Below are positions 17,512 to 26,310 of a stretch of 49,866 nucleotides of DNA, one piece after another. The position numbers and the translations under genes were made by a program. Every line of letters begins with the position of its first letter. The stretch's first letter is position 1. The notes under the pieces are model-generated. The model ran no database searches. It was not told the DNA's origin and saw only the letters and a program-made list of their open reading frames with translations. Origin of the DNA: an uncultured Bacteroidales bacterium (GTDB lineage Bacteria; Bacteroidota; Bacteroidia; Bacteroidales; Muribaculaceae); contig CASBHZ010000014.1 in NCBI GenBank assembly GCA_949123685.1, forward strand, positions 1-49,866, in the 5' to 3' direction.

Positions 17512-19553
17512 TATTTATCCATGGTGAGTAGCAATTCCTCATTGTTGCGTGTCATCTCCATTCGTTTGCGGATAAATTCCATAGCTTCAAGAGATGTCAT
17601 GTCTGCAAGATAGTTACGTACAATCCACATGCGGTTGAGAGTCTCCTCGCTGAGCAGGAGATCGTCTCGGCGTGTTGAAGATGCAACGATATCCACAGCC
17701 GGGAAAATACGTTTGTTGGAAAGTTTGCGGTCAAGTTGCAACTCCATATTACCTGTGCCTTTAAACTCTTCAAAGATGACTTCGTCCATCTTGGAAGAAG
17801 TTTCTGTTAAAGCTGTGGCAATTATGGTAAGTGAACCTCCATTCTCTATATTGCGTGCCGCGCCAAAGAAGCGTTTCGGTCGTTGAAGGGCGTTTGCATC
17901 CACTCCTCCGGAGAGTATCTTGCCGGAGGCGGGACTGACTGTGTTATATGCACGCGCAAGTCGTGTTATGGAGTCAAGCATGATCACAACGTCGTGACCG
18001 CTTTCTACAAGTCTTTTGGCTTTTTCAAGGACGATGCCTGCAATCTTTACATGGCGTTCGGCAGGTTCGTCAAATGTTGAGGCTATAACTTCAGCATTTA
18101 CGCTTCTCGACATGTCCGTTACTTCTTCGGGACGTTCATCTATGAGAAGCATGATGATGTATGTATCAGGATGATTCGTGGCAATTGCGTTCGCAATATC
18201 TTTAAGGAGTATGGTTTTACCGGTTTTAGGTGGAGCAACTATGAGCGCACGCTGACCTTTGCCTATAGGTGCGAACATGTCTACTACTCGTGTTGAAATG
18301 CTGGCTGCCCGTCCTGCTGTAAGGTTGAACTTCTCGTCTGGGAAGAGGGGTACAAGATGTTCGAAGGGAACCCTATCCCGGATCACTTCCGGTGAAAGTC
18401 CATTTATGGTTTCGATTTTACATAATGGGAAGTATTTTTCACCTTGTCTTGGGGGGCGAATACCACCTTCTACCACGTCTCCGGTCTTGAGTCCGTAATC
18501 TTTTATCTGTTGTTGGGATACGTATACATCATCAGGGCTTCCAAGATAATTATAATCACTTGAACGCAAGAAACCGTAACCGTCAGGCATAACTTCAAGA
18601 ACTCCGAAAGTAGTCAGGATTCCATCAAAATCATAACTTGTTTCAGGCTGACGTGTGCTGTTTTGCTTTTCAATCTGCCGTTGTTGCATGCGTTGTTTTT
18701 TGGTAAGATGTTTTTGCATCTTCGGAGACAACGGTTTAACCGGAGCCGGATCTGCGATGATTATTGGTGCTACGGTTGCCGCTTTTTCAGCTTCTTGGAT
18801 CTCACGTTGTGAGCGAGGCACAAATGTGCGGCGTTTGGCATTTGAGAAGAAAGCATCGAGCGATGGTTTCTCTTTTGCTTTTGGAGAGATGAATATCTTT
18901 GGATCAGATTCCTGCCCCTCTTCCTGCCCATTGTTGTTTTCTAAAATGGCAGGCAGGTAGGATTCTCCAGAGACAAGAACATCTTCGTTTAAGGTCGTAT
19001 TAAGATCATTTGTAATTTTAATCTCATTGTTATGATAATCATTATCGTTTACATGAGTTTCAGTGTTTACTTCCGGACCTTTCTCAAGAATGCCTTCGTT
19101 CTCCTTATTTACATTATTCACGGCAGAATCTGTCTGTTGGCTTTCGGCTTTAGCTTTTGGCTTGCGTCCGCGCTTTTTGGGTGCGGGAGTTTCTGCAATA
19201 TGGTCTTCAACAAAGGAAGGCTCTGTAATATTTTCAGATTGTACTGATGAAACTGTCGTGTCGTCAGTATTGGTTGTTGATTCTACTGTAGCGTCAGTTT
19301 CAGCCGGTATCTCTTGCTTGGCACTGCGTTTTGTGCGTGTTTTTTTCTCTTTAGGTGTTTTTTCTTTAGGTGTCTTGGATTTGGCTGCATTTTTTGCAAC
19401 CGCTTCTTTGGCAGTATTTTCTGACTCGCTGTCAATTATATAATAAGCAAGTTCCTGCTGATCTACTGAAGCAGTTTTTTTCATTCCCATGGAAGACGCA
19501 AGCTCACGGAGCTTGTTTTCATCCATGTTCATAAGTTCATCGTAACTATACAT
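17511..19553 (-). CDS. rho: Transcription termination factor Rho with long disordered region
   Basis: Hexameric RNA helicase ending transcription, 680 residues against about 420 in E. coli. Residues 1-45 are the Rho_N helical domain. About 45-305 is a low-complexity insertion: Lys/Ala/Thr runs, acidic stretches, an AT-hook-like [10 protein letters not shown] at 126-135 and a Gln/Lys/Arg-rich end. The cold-shock RNA-binding domain begins near 312 ([14 protein letters not shown]). Walker A APPKTGKT has K446; Walker B is [13 protein letters not shown]. The C-terminal half ([30 protein letters not shown]) is canonical. It heads the operon rho-aroC-TIGR01212-TlpA, from a promoter about 200 nt upstream. 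Confidence 0.97.
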   Translation of the reverse strand: MYSYDELMNMDENKLRELASSMGMKKTASVDQQELAYYIIDSESENTAKEAVAKNAAKSKTPKEKTPKEKKTRTKRSAKQEIPAETDATVESTTNTDDTTVSSVQSENITEPSFVEDHIAETPAPKKRGRKPKAKAESQQTDSAVNNVNKENEGILEKGPEVNTETHVNDNDYHNNEIKITNDLNTTLNEDVLVSGESYLPAILENNNGQEEGQESDPKIFISPKAKEKPSLDAFFSNAKRRTFVPRSQREIQEAEKAATVAPIIIADPAPVKPLSPKMQKHLTKKQRMQQRQIEKQNSTRQPETSYDFDGILTTFGVLEVMPDGYGFLRSSDYNYLGSPDDVYVSQQQIKDYGLKTGDVVEGGIRPPRQGEKYFPLCKIETINGLSPEVIRDRVPFEHLVPLFPDEKFNLTAGRAASISTRVVDMFAPIGKGQRALIVAPPKTGKTILLKDIANAIATNHPDTYIIMLLIDERPEEVTDMSRSVNAEVIASTFDEPAERHVKIAGIVLEKAKRLVESGHDVVIMLDSITRLARAYNTVSPASGKILSGGVDANALQRPKRFFGAARNIENGGSLTIIATALTETSSKMDEVIFEEFKGTGNMELQLDRKLSNKRIFPAVDIVASSTRRDDLLLSEETLNRMWIVRNYLADMTSLEAMEFIRKRMEMTRNNEELLLTMDK

Positions 19554-19758
19554 AAGATTATATGTCCTGTTTTCATGTTAATCCCGTGAAAATTATTAGT
19601 ATTAGCTGCTTGTTCAACTTTGTTGACATGGCGCAATCTAAGTTTTGGGAGTATGCGTGAGAAACGGTGAAAAGAAAAATTTAATGGAATTTATTGGGGA
19701 TTAATTCTGGCTGATGCAATGAAAATCGGTTTTACCTACAGCCGGATTTTTGATGATG

Positions 19759-19790
19759 CAAATTTAACAATTAAATTTTTAATATGCAAA
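19759..19790 (-). promoter_or_regulatory. Promoter of the rho operon with a long leader
   Basis: On the minus strand, TTTG (complement of 19787-19790), a 20-nt spacer and TAAATTTG (complement of 19759-19766). The start site would be near 19755, leaving an untranslated leader of about 200 nt before the rho ATG at 19553. The 238-bp gap holds no other gene. Confidence 0.65.
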
Positions 19791-19791
19791 T

Positions 19792-20739
19792 TTACTCCAT
19801 ATATTTCAATCCATTCATAGCAAATACCAATTTTCCTGTTCCGGACTTCCAACTCTTTCCAACGATAGTCTGTTTACCTCCTTTTTTTTCAAAAACATCG
19901 AGAATCTCCAAGGCTATATCTCTGGTTGCTCCATGTTTTGTGGCAAAGCGGTATATTAGCCAGAACTTGTTGGGAGAATTGAATATTGATTGCATAGGAA
20001 GAAAATCTTCTTTGGGCAGCAATTCCTTCTCAGCCCATCTTAAAACACACTCCTCCCCTCTAAGGTTCTCTATAGTTGTTAAAATTGTTTTTTTAACGCT
20101 TGGCCAACGAGTTTCAATAAGGGGCATAATTTCGTTCCTGATGAAATTGCGGCGATAATCGGATTCAAGGTTTGTTGAGTCTACTACAAAAGTCTCCCCT
20201 TTATCTATAAGGTAGGCTTCTATGTCTTTGCGTGAAATATTTAATAGAGGTCTTATTAGGGTGCCCGTGTCGGGAAGCATGGCTCGGAGTCCGGTCACTC
20301 CTGATCCACGGAAAAGGTTTATAAAAAGGGTTTCTATATTGTCATCGGCATTGTGCGCTATGGCAATTCTGTCTGCACCGGATGTATTCATTGCCTTATT
20401 AAACACCTCGTATCGCAAATCACGGCATGCCATCTCTATTGAGATGCCACGCCCACATCTGAATTTCTCGACATCAAAATCTACCACACTTAAAGGAACA
20501 TCATGCTTTTTGCAAAGAGATTCCACTGCAAATTGGTCGCGCATGCTTTCTTCTCCACGTAAATGAAAATTGCAGTGTATGGCTGTAACATTCGCATTTG
20601 CTGCCTTTAAGGCAATAAGCAAGGCTGTGCTGTCAGCTCCGCCGCTAATTCCTGCTATCAAATTTGACGCTCCTGCATTTTGAAGCGCATTGAAAACGGA
20701 ATTTTCGATCTTGGATGATATGTCAGCCTTTTGTTTCAT
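19792..20739 (-). CDS. tilS: tRNA(Ile)-lysidine synthase, lacking the C-terminal domain
   Basis: Makes lysidine at C34 of the tRNA-Ile that reads AUA, using ATP and lysine. The N-type PP-loop SGGADS is at 32-37. HCNFHLRGEES, RDLRYEVFNKA, AIAHNADDNIETLFINLFRGSG, GLRAMLP and DSTNLESDYRRNFIRNEIMP are all family motifs. The 315-residue length covers the catalytic and TilS substrate-binding-like middle domains but stops where the TilS_C domain normally begins (Bacteroides enzymes are over 400 residues, from memory). The 238 bp downstream hold the rho promoter and no recognisable TilS_C remnant. A -7 box TAACTTTG ends 5 nt before the ATG. Confidence 0.92.
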   Translation of the reverse strand: MKQKADISSKIENSVFNALQNAGASNLIAGISGGADSTALLIALKAANANVTAIHCNFHLRGEESMRDQFAVESLCKKHDVPLSVVDFDVEKFRCGRGISIEMACRDLRYEVFNKAMNTSGADRIAIAHNADDNIETLFINLFRGSGVTGLRAMLPDTGTLIRPLLNISRKDIEAYLIDKGETFVVDSTNLESDYRRNFIRNEIMPLIETRWPSVKKTILTTIENLRGEECVLRWAEKELLPKEDFLPMQSIFNSPNKFWLIYRFATKHGATRDIALEILDVFEKKGGKQTIVGKSWKSGTGKLVFAMNGLKYME

Positions 20740-20744
20740 GTCTG

Positions 20745-20752
20745 CAAAGTTA
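20745..20752 (-). promoter_or_regulatory. -7 box of tilS
   Basis: TAACTTTG on the minus strand ends 5 nt upstream of the tilS ATG. No TTTG lies 19-20 nt further upstream, so the -33 half is not supported. A very short leader is implied. Confidence 0.45.
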
Positions 20753-20760
20753 AAAAATTG

Positions 20761-20792
20761 TTTGGAATTAATCTAAATTCTTAGTAACTTTG
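20761..20792 (+). promoter_or_regulatory. Promoter of the rubrerythrin gene
   Basis: TTTG (20761-20764), a 20-nt spacer and TAACTTTG (20785-20792) match the Bacteroidota consensus exactly. The implied leader is about 90 nt. Confidence 0.75.
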
Positions 20793-20886
20793 TTATACGA
20801 ATGGTATTGACTGATGCTTAACATCTCATGTGTCAAGAAGAATGTAATTACCAGACAAATTTAATAATAGATTAGATAAATAAATC

Positions 20887-21438
20887 ATGGCAAAAAAATG
20901 GATTTGCACCGTTTGCGGTTATATTGCAGAAGGTGAAGTAGCTCCCGAGAAATGCCCTCAATGTGGCGCACCCCAGTCTAAATTCAAAGAGATGAATGCT
21001 GACGAACTTCTTCAGTTCGTTACAGAGCATGAGATAGGTGTTGCTAAAGGCACAGATCCCGAGATGATAAAAGACCTTAACACTCATTTTATGGGTGAAT
21101 GCACAGAGGTTGGTATGTATCTTGCAATGTCTCGTCAGGCAGACAGGGAAGGTTATCCCGAAATTGCCGAGGCTTTTAAACGTTATGCATGGGAAGAGGC
21201 AGAGCACGCATCCAAATTTGCGGAGCTTCTTGGTGACATGGTATGGGATACCAAGACTAACCTCGAGAAACGCATGCATGCCGAGGCAGGTGCAAACGCA
21301 GACAAGATGCGTATTGCCAAGAATGCAAAGGCTCAGAATCTTGACGCTATCCACGACACTGTTCATGAGATGGCAAAAGATGAAGCTCGCCATGGTCGAG
21401 GCTTTAAAGGTCTTTATGATCGCTATTTCGGCAAATAA
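20887..21438 (+). CDS. Reverse rubrerythrin (N-terminal rubredoxin domain)
   Basis: A 183-residue peroxide-scavenging protein of anaerobes. The rubredoxin iron site comes first (C7-T-V-C10 and C23-P-Q-C26), followed by a ferritin-like diiron domain with Glu/His ligands ([39 protein letters not shown] and [23 protein letters not shown]). This domain order is reversed relative to classical rubrerythrin. The enzyme reduces hydrogen peroxide with electrons delivered through its rubredoxin. The gene has its own promoter and a terminator, so it is probably monocistronic. Confidence 0.95.
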   Translation: MAKKWICTVCGYIAEGEVAPEKCPQCGAPQSKFKEMNADELLQFVTEHEIGVAKGTDPEMIKDLNTHFMGECTEVGMYLAMSRQADREGYPEIAEAFKRYAWEEAEHASKFAELLGDMVWDTKTNLEKRMHAEAGANADKMRIAKNAKAQNLDAIHDTVHEMAKDEARHGRGFKGLYDRYFGK

Positions 21439-21471
21439 TCTTAGTTTTAGAATTTTGTAAATTAGAAAATA

Positions 21472-21496
21472 CCCGGGCTCTATAAGAGTTCCGGGC
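21472..21496 (+). terminator. Terminator after rubrerythrin
   Basis: A GC-rich stem CCCGG...CCGGG with an inner CTCT/AGAG stem, followed by a short T run at 21498-21501. It ends just 13 nt before the ruvX ATG. Confidence 0.75.
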
Positions 21497-21508
21497 ATTT
21501 TGTATATT

Positions 21509-21919
21509 ATGTCAAGAATTATAGCTATTGACTATGGCAGGAAGCGTTGTGGTGTTGCTGTCACTGATCCGTTGCAGATAATTGCCAATGGACTGCCGAC
21601 GGTTCCAACGCATAAACTGATGGGTTTTCTTAAGGACTATTGTTTAAAGGAGGATGTTGAAATGGTAATTATAGGTGAACCTCGTCAGATGGATGGTTCA
21701 CCGTCGGAATCAGCCCGTTATATCGAACCTTTTATAAAACATCTGTCACGTGAAATGCCGACTATGAAGATATTACGACGTGACGAGAGGTTTACATCTG
21801 TTATTGCCCATCGTGAAATGCTGGCTGCCGGTTTCCGTAAAAGTCAGAGGCAGGAAAAAGGGCGTGCCGACGAGATGTCGGCGGTTATCATACTGACTGA
21901 ATTTTTGCAAAACCGCTAA
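21509..21919 (+). CDS. ruvX: Holliday junction resolvase-like RuvX/YqgF
   Basis: A 136-residue RNase H-fold protein of the YqgF/RuvX family, linked in E. coli to pre-16S rRNA 5' processing and proposed as a Holliday junction resolvase. Motifs are IIAIDYGRKRCGVAVTDP, VIIGEPRQMDGSPSESA, DERFTSVIAHREM and KGRADEMSAVIILTEFL, with conserved Asp/Glu/Asp residues. ATG at 21509 was chosen over an upstream in-frame TTG at 21500, because MSRIIAIDYG is the normal beginning of the family and the TTG sits against the preceding terminator. def follows; its promoter overlaps the end of this gene. Confidence 0.92.
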   Translation: MSRIIAIDYGRKRCGVAVTDPLQIIANGLPTVPTHKLMGFLKDYCLKEDVEMVIIGEPRQMDGSPSESARYIEPFIKHLSREMPTMKILRRDERFTSVIAHREMLAAGFRKSQRQEKGRADEMSAVIILTEFLQNR

Positions 21920-21935
21920 TTTTTCATTACTTTTG
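21904..21935 (+). promoter_or_regulatory. Promoter of def-ettA
   Basis: TTTG (21904-21907, inside the ruvX 3' end), a 20-nt spacer and TACTTTTG (21928-21935). The implied leader to the def ATG is about 70 nt. Confidence 0.7.
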
Positions 21936-22010
21936 CAGTAATGTTGGATGTCCGGATTATAATCCCCAAAAATCAAAATCCGGTATCCGTTATATTTTAT
22001 TTAAAACAAA

Positions 22011-22574
22011 ATGGTATTACCTGTATATATTTACGGACACCCCGTGCTCCGTCAGGAGACAGAAGACATAGAACCGGATTATCCCGGTCTTGAAAAGTTG
22101 ATTAAGGATATGTGGGAAACCATGTATTTTACAGAAGGGGTCGGTCTGGCTGCTCCGCAGATTGGTAAATCTATAAGCCTTATTGTTATTGACGGCAGTG
22201 TCTTGGCTGAGGATTTTCCGGAATGCAAGGATTCCAAGATGTGTCTCATCAATCCGGAACTTGAAGTTATTGAGGATATGGAACCTGTTGGACGTAACGA
22301 AGGCTGTCTTTCTCTGCCAGGAATGTCGGAAAATGTTAAGCGTGTAGAGCATGTTCTCCTTAATTGGCTTGATGAAAATTTTGTGGAACACGAAAAGGAA
22401 TTTACAGGATTTCTTTCCCGCATTATTCAACATGAATTTGATCATCTGCTGGGCACCGTCTATACAGACCATATATCTCCTATTCGTAAACAGATGGTTC
22501 GCAACAAGCTTGGTAATCTCGCAAGGGGCAAAGTAAAATGCGATTATCGCACTGTTTCTGCAAAATCTCATTAA
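22011..22574 (+). CDS. def: Peptide deformylase
   Basis: Metalloenzyme removing the formyl group from the N-terminal Met of new proteins, 187 residues. The three signatures are present: GVGLAAPQIG (44-52), EGCLSLPG with metal ligand C99, and QHEFDHLLG with ligands H141 and H145 and catalytic E142. The ruvX-def order is common in Bacteroidota. ettA starts 15 nt downstream, so the two share the promoter at 21904-21935. Confidence 0.96.
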   Translation: MVLPVYIYGHPVLRQETEDIEPDYPGLEKLIKDMWETMYFTEGVGLAAPQIGKSISLIVIDGSVLAEDFPECKDSKMCLINPELEVIEDMEPVGRNEGCLSLPGMSENVKRVEHVLLNWLDENFVEHEKEFTGFLSRIIQHEFDHLLGTVYTDHISPIRKQMVRNKLGNLARGKVKCDYRTVSAKSH

Positions 22575-22589
22575 ACGACTCTTAAATAT

Positions 22590-24278
22590 ATGGCTGACGA
22601 TAAAAAAATTATTTTTTCAATGGTGGGTGTGAGTAAAATCATTCCACCGCAGCGACAGATCTTGAAAAATATATATCTGTCTTTTTTCTATGGAGCAAAA
22701 ATAGGAATTATAGGTCTCAATGGCTCCGGTAAGTCCACTCTTTTGAAAATCATAGCAGGTTTAGACAAAAGTTATCAGGGCAATGTGGTGTTCTCTCCCG
22801 GCTATAGTGTCGGATATCTTGAACAGGAACCTAAACTTGATCCGGAAAAAACAGTCAAGGAGGTTGTGCAGGAGGGCGTGCAGCCTATAATGGATCTCCT
22901 TAAGGAATATGATGAGGTTAATAATGCGTTCGCTGATCCGGATGTGCTTGAAGATCCGGATGCTATGGATAAGCTGATTGCCCGTCAGGCTGAGATTCAA
23001 GATAAACTTGATGCCACAGACGCATGGAATATAGATAATAAGCTTGAACGTGCCATGGATGCGCTCCGTTGTCCGCCTGATGATAAAAAGATTGCGGTCT
23101 TGTCCGGTGGTGAAAAACGTCGTGTGGCATTGTGCCGTCTCCTACTCCAGCAACCGGATATCCTACTTCTTGACGAACCTACCAACCACCTTGATGCAGA
23201 ATCCATTGATTGGCTTGAACAGCATCTACAGCAATATCCGGGCACTGTTATAGCTGTGACTCATGACCGCTACTTCCTTGATCATGTGGCTGGTTGGATA
23301 CTTGAACTTGACAGAGGTGAAGGTATACCATGGAAAGGTAACTACTCGTCCTGGCTTGACCAGAAGACCCAACGCATGGCTTTGGAGGAAAAACAGGCAA
23401 GCAAGCGCCGCAAAACTCTTGAGAGGGAGCTTGAATGGGTGCGTATGGCTCCAAAGGCACGTCAGGCAAAGGGTAAGGCTCGTCTTTCAAGTTATGACCG
23501 CTTGATGAATGAAGATCAGAAAGAACGTGAGGAGAAGTTGGAGATCTATATTCCCAATGGTCCCCGTCTTGGCAATAAGGTGATTGAAGCCAAGAATCTC
23601 GCCAAAGCATATGATGACAAGGCACTCTTCACGGATCTGAACTTTATGTTGCCTCCTAACGGAATTGTCGGCGTGATTGGACCTAACGGTGCCGGAAAAA
23701 CAACACTATTCCGTCTTATCATGGGACAGGAAAAGCAGGATGCCGGGGAGTTTGAAGTTGGAGAAACCGTAAAGATTGCATATGTCGATCAGAATCATAA
23801 AGACCTTTCTCCTGAGAAAAGTGTATATGAAGTGATTTCACAAGGTGTTGAGTCATTCCGTATGGGAGGTAGGGACATGAATGCGCGAGCATATCTCAGC
23901 AAGTTCAATTTCACCGGTGCTGATCAGGAAAAGAAAATCGGAGTGCTATCGGGAGGTGAACGAAATCGTCTGCATCTTGCCATGGCTTTAAAGGAAGAAG
24001 GAAACGTATTGCTTCTTGACGAGCCTACCAATGATATTGATGTCAATACCCTTCGTGCTCTTGAAGAAGGTTTGGAAAACTTTGCAGGTTGTGCGGTTGT
24101 AGTAAGTCATGACCGTTGGTTCCTTGACCGTATAGCAACCCATATCCTCGCTTTTGAAGGAGATAGTCAGGTTACATATTTTGAAGGCTCCTATTCAGAA
24201 TATGAAGAGTTTAAGAAGAAACGTGACGGTGGAGTTGATACACCGCATCGCATACGCTATCGCAAACTCACCAAATAA
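22590..24278 (+). CDS. ettA: ABC-F translational throttle protein EttA
   Basis: A 562-residue cytoplasmic ABC-F ATPase with two nucleotide-binding domains and no membrane segments. The first half carries GLNGSGKST, LSGGEKRRVALC and LLLDEPTNHLDAES; the second GPNGAGKTT, LSGGERNRLHLA and LLLDEPTNDIDVNT. The basic interdomain linker (about 245-315, EKQASKRRKTLERELEWVRMAPKARQAK) and the length match EttA, which binds the ribosomal E site and gates the first elongation steps according to energy charge. It is followed by a long perfect hairpin shared with ddh on the other strand. Confidence 0.95.
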   Translation: MADDKKIIFSMVGVSKIIPPQRQILKNIYLSFFYGAKIGIIGLNGSGKSTLLKIIAGLDKSYQGNVVFSPGYSVGYLEQEPKLDPEKTVKEVVQEGVQPIMDLLKEYDEVNNAFADPDVLEDPDAMDKLIARQAEIQDKLDATDAWNIDNKLERAMDALRCPPDDKKIAVLSGGEKRRVALCRLLLQQPDILLLDEPTNHLDAESIDWLEQHLQQYPGTVIAVTHDRYFLDHVAGWILELDRGEGIPWKGNYSSWLDQKTQRMALEEKQASKRRKTLERELEWVRMAPKARQAKGKARLSSYDRLMNEDQKEREEKLEIYIPNGPRLGNKVIEAKNLAKAYDDKALFTDLNFMLPPNGIVGVIGPNGAGKTTLFRLIMGQEKQDAGEFEVGETVKIAYVDQNHKDLSPEKSVYEVISQGVESFRMGGRDMNARAYLSKFNFTGADQEKKIGVLSGGERNRLHLAMALKEEGNVLLLDEPTNDIDVNTLRALEEGLENFAGCAVVVSHDRWFLDRIATHILAFEGDSQVTYFEGSYSEYEEFKKKRDGGVDTPHRIRYRKLTK

Positions 24279-24299
24279 TCGTCTTACTTGTTTTAAATA

Positions 24300-24359
24300 A
24301 TACGCAATAAATAATGGACATTGCTGATAAATCAGCAATGTCCATTATTTATTGCGTAT
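24300..24359. terminator. 29-bp perfect bidirectional hairpin
   Basis: Left arm 24300-24328 and right arm 24331-24359 are perfectly complementary with a 2-nt loop. A/T-rich stem ends supply the U-rich tail on either strand. It separates convergent ettA (+) and ddh (-). Confidence 0.85.
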
Positions 24360-24372
24360 ATGCTTAAGGATC

Positions 24373-25266
24373 TTAGACCAGTTTTATCCATTGGTCGCGC
24401 TCTCCCGGCAGGAGGTCTATCACCGGAATTTCAATCATTGTGTAACATCCCGGAGAAAGACGGAATGTGGCGCGGGCGCAAGCTACAAGGATTTGGGCTG
24501 TCAATGCAGGGTTGTTTATTGCCATGTCAAATTGAAAACGCTGGCTATGTGTTTTTCCGGAAACGCCCTTACGAACCATGTTGACTCCATGTCCTACATC
24601 TTTGAGGTTGTCAACGCATTCTACAGCCATTACATGAGTTTCATCGGAAGCGAAATAAGGATCTTCCTTGATACTTTTGGCAACTGCAGAGAGTTCATAT
24701 CCCGGTAAAAGTTCCACATATACCATACGTCTATGAATACCTGTGCCAAGAGGTATAGTCATTGACAATGCATCTTTCACGCCCTCTTTGGATTTAACGG
24801 CAACCGTATGTCCCATGCTCATGCCCGGTCCGAAATTGGTATATGTCACGCCTTTGGGTGCAATAGCTTCAAGAAGGGCGCGAACCACAGAGTCGCTTCC
24901 CGGATCCCAACCTGCAGAGAGAACACTCACTGCGTTGCCGTTTTTCGCATTATTATCAAGTCTCTTGCGAAGTTCCGGAATCTGGGAATGAATGTCAAAG
25001 GAATCGACTGTGTTGATACCCATTGAAAGGATTTCTTTGGCGTGTTCTTCCACGCTTCGTGTCGGTGTGGCAAGGATTGCCACATCAACATCCTTGAGTT
25101 CCTTGATTGATCCTACAACCGGAATCCCTACCGGAATATCGCCGTGGTCAGCCGGGTTACGACGTACGATGCCGGCGATCTCAAAATCGGGAGCCGCCTC
25201 TATTGCTTCAAGCGAATAGCGGCCAATGTTGCCATAACCTACGATGGCTATTCTTTTCGTTGTCAT
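24373..25266 (-). CDS. ddh: meso-Diaminopimelate D-dehydrogenase
   Basis: A 297-residue NADPH-dependent enzyme interconverting L-2-amino-6-oxopimelate (as tetrahydrodipicolinate) with meso-diaminopimelate in one step, short-cutting the lysine/peptidoglycan pathway. Residues 1-20 carry the Rossmann motif IAIVGYGNIGRYSLEAI. ATPTRSVEEHA, VSVLSAGWDPGSDSVVRAL and TNFGPGMSMGHTVAVK are family signatures. It is the last gene of a minus-strand cluster with an OmpA-like protein and murA, so cell-wall synthesis is a shared theme. It ends at the 29-bp hairpin. Confidence 0.95.
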   Translation of the reverse strand: MTTKRIAIVGYGNIGRYSLEAIEAAPDFEIAGIVRRNPADHGDIPVGIPVVGSIKELKDVDVAILATPTRSVEEHAKEILSMGINTVDSFDIHSQIPELRKRLDNNAKNGNAVSVLSAGWDPGSDSVVRALLEAIAPKGVTYTNFGPGMSMGHTVAVKSKEGVKDALSMTIPLGTGIHRRMVYVELLPGYELSAVAKSIKEDPYFASDETHVMAVECVDNLKDVGHGVNMVRKGVSGKTHSQRFQFDMAINNPALTAQILVACARATFRLSPGCYTMIEIPVIDLLPGERDQWIKLV

Positions 25267-25300
25267 TTACGGGTAATTTATTTTGATTCTTAAAAGCTGT

Positions 25301-25969
25301 TTAAAATACGATTCTGCCTTTTTTAGCCTGTTCAAGCATCTTTTTGCCAGGGACAAGATAAACTTCCAAACGTCGGTTTTTCTCGCGATTTGTCAAAGAG
25401 TTGTTTTCTACAAGCTGCATATCATCTCCATATGCATAAGAGAAAAGATAACGGGTGTCGCAGCCTTCCTTGACAAACCAGTCGAACAATGCCGTGGAGC
25501 GTTCCTCAGTGATATGTTCACGATATTTTTCCGAGCCGGTATTATCTGTATGCATAACAAGTAAAACCCTGTACATATCCGGTTCTCTGAGATAACGCTT
25601 TAATGGAGCGAGCAATGAAGATGCATCTTTTCGCACCTCAACCTCATTGGGAGCAAAAAGTTTTGAGGCGGGAATAGTCACGAGAAGCACTTCCTTATTG
25701 CGATAGGTCTCTACCATAGAGGAATTTTTTGCATTGTATTCCTTGTTATAAAGGCGTGTGCGTCCTTCCTTTTCTTGAAATTTACGGATAAGGTTCGCGC
25801 TTTTCTCATCAAGTTCAACGCTATTTATCATTTCCCTGAATGAGAGTTCGTCAAGAGCGTCGATGCGTTGTAGCCGAGTTTCCGCCACCACACCGGTAGT
25901 TGCTGTTAAAAGAAACGTGGATACCAGACATCCCCTAAAAAATGTCTTCAATAGATTCCTCATATTCAA
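25301..25969 (-). CDS. OmpA-family peptidoglycan-associated protein
   Basis: A 222-residue exported protein. The signal peptide is at about 1-29 (GCLVSTFLLTATTGVVAE); the second Met (25963) is an equally good start. A short helical segment (30-95) follows, then an OmpA C-terminal-like domain (about 100-212): FAPNEVEVRKDASSLLAPLKRYL, LLVMHTDNTGSEKYREHITEERSTALFDWFV and NSLTNREKNRRLEVYLVP, where the peptidoglycan-binding Asp and Arg normally lie. There is no beta-barrel domain, so it is probably periplasmic. Its start overlaps the end of the acidic protein gene by about 30 nt. Confidence 0.85.
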   Translation of the reverse strand: MNMRNLLKTFFRGCLVSTFLLTATTGVVAETRLQRIDALDELSFREMINSVELDEKSANLIRKFQEKEGRTRLYNKEYNAKNSSMVETYRNKEVLLVTIPASKLFAPNEVEVRKDASSLLAPLKRYLREPDMYRVLLVMHTDNTGSEKYREHITEERSTALFDWFVKEGCDTRYLFSYAYGDDMQLVENNSLTNREKNRRLEVYLVPGKKMLEQAKKGRIVF

Positions 25970-26255
25970 GTTCTCCTTTCACTATCAAATCGATATCAGC
26001 TGGATCCATTTCAATTTCGCCATCTTTCTTAATCTCTTTTGCCACATAAGCTGTGAGTTTGGTGACGTCAAGTTCTTTTTCATCTGTCACACCGGCATCA
26101 ATTTTCAAATATCCGTTTTTCTCATACCAATCCCAGATTATATCTATTATGTACAATATGTCATCATCGTCATATCGTTCACTCACCTCTTCAGGGAGAG
26201 CGGTGCGGATGAATTTAATAGCGTCATCCTCCTCATATTTCATTATTTCGCTCAT
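25935..26255 (-). CDS. Conserved acidic cytoplasmic protein, unknown function
   Basis: A 106-residue, strongly acidic protein without a signal or membrane segment. Visible features are MSEIMKYEEDDAIKFIRTALP, RYDDDDILYIIDIIWDWYEKNGYL and a helical C-terminus (VTKLTAYVAKEIKKDGEIEMDPADIDLIVKGELEYEESIEDIF). I recognise similar unnamed proteins in other Bacteroidales but know no function. It overlaps the downstream OmpA-like gene. A perfect 26-nt palindrome lies 17 nt upstream of its ATG, between it and rimM. Confidence 0.8.
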   Translation of the reverse strand: MSEIMKYEEDDAIKFIRTALPEEVSERYDDDDILYIIDIIWDWYEKNGYLKIDAGVTDEKELDVTKLTAYVAKEIKKDGEIEMDPADIDLIVKGELEYEESIEDIF

Positions 26256-26271
26256 ATTAATTTCTTCTAAT

Positions 26272-26297
26272 ATTGAAGTTGTTTAAACAACTTCAAT
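26272..26297. promoter_or_regulatory. 26-nt perfect palindrome between rimM and the acidic protein gene
   Basis: ATTGAAGTTGTTT followed by its exact reverse complement, with no loop. No T run follows in the transcribed (minus) direction. It could be a weak terminator of the DUF4290-murA-rimM unit or a binding site for a dimeric regulator of the next two or three genes. Confidence 0.5.
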
Positions 26298-26310
26298 GTG
26301 ATGTATTTTA

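Noticed and set aside
20872..21498. 208-codon open frame on the minus strand across rubrerythrin
   Set aside because: It is antisense to a full-length, motif-complete gene with its own promoter and terminator; the product is Cys/Phe/His-rich and looks like a shadow.
22017..22571. 184-codon open frame on the minus strand across def
   Set aside because: Entirely antisense to peptide deformylase, which has all catalytic motifs; no family resemblance.
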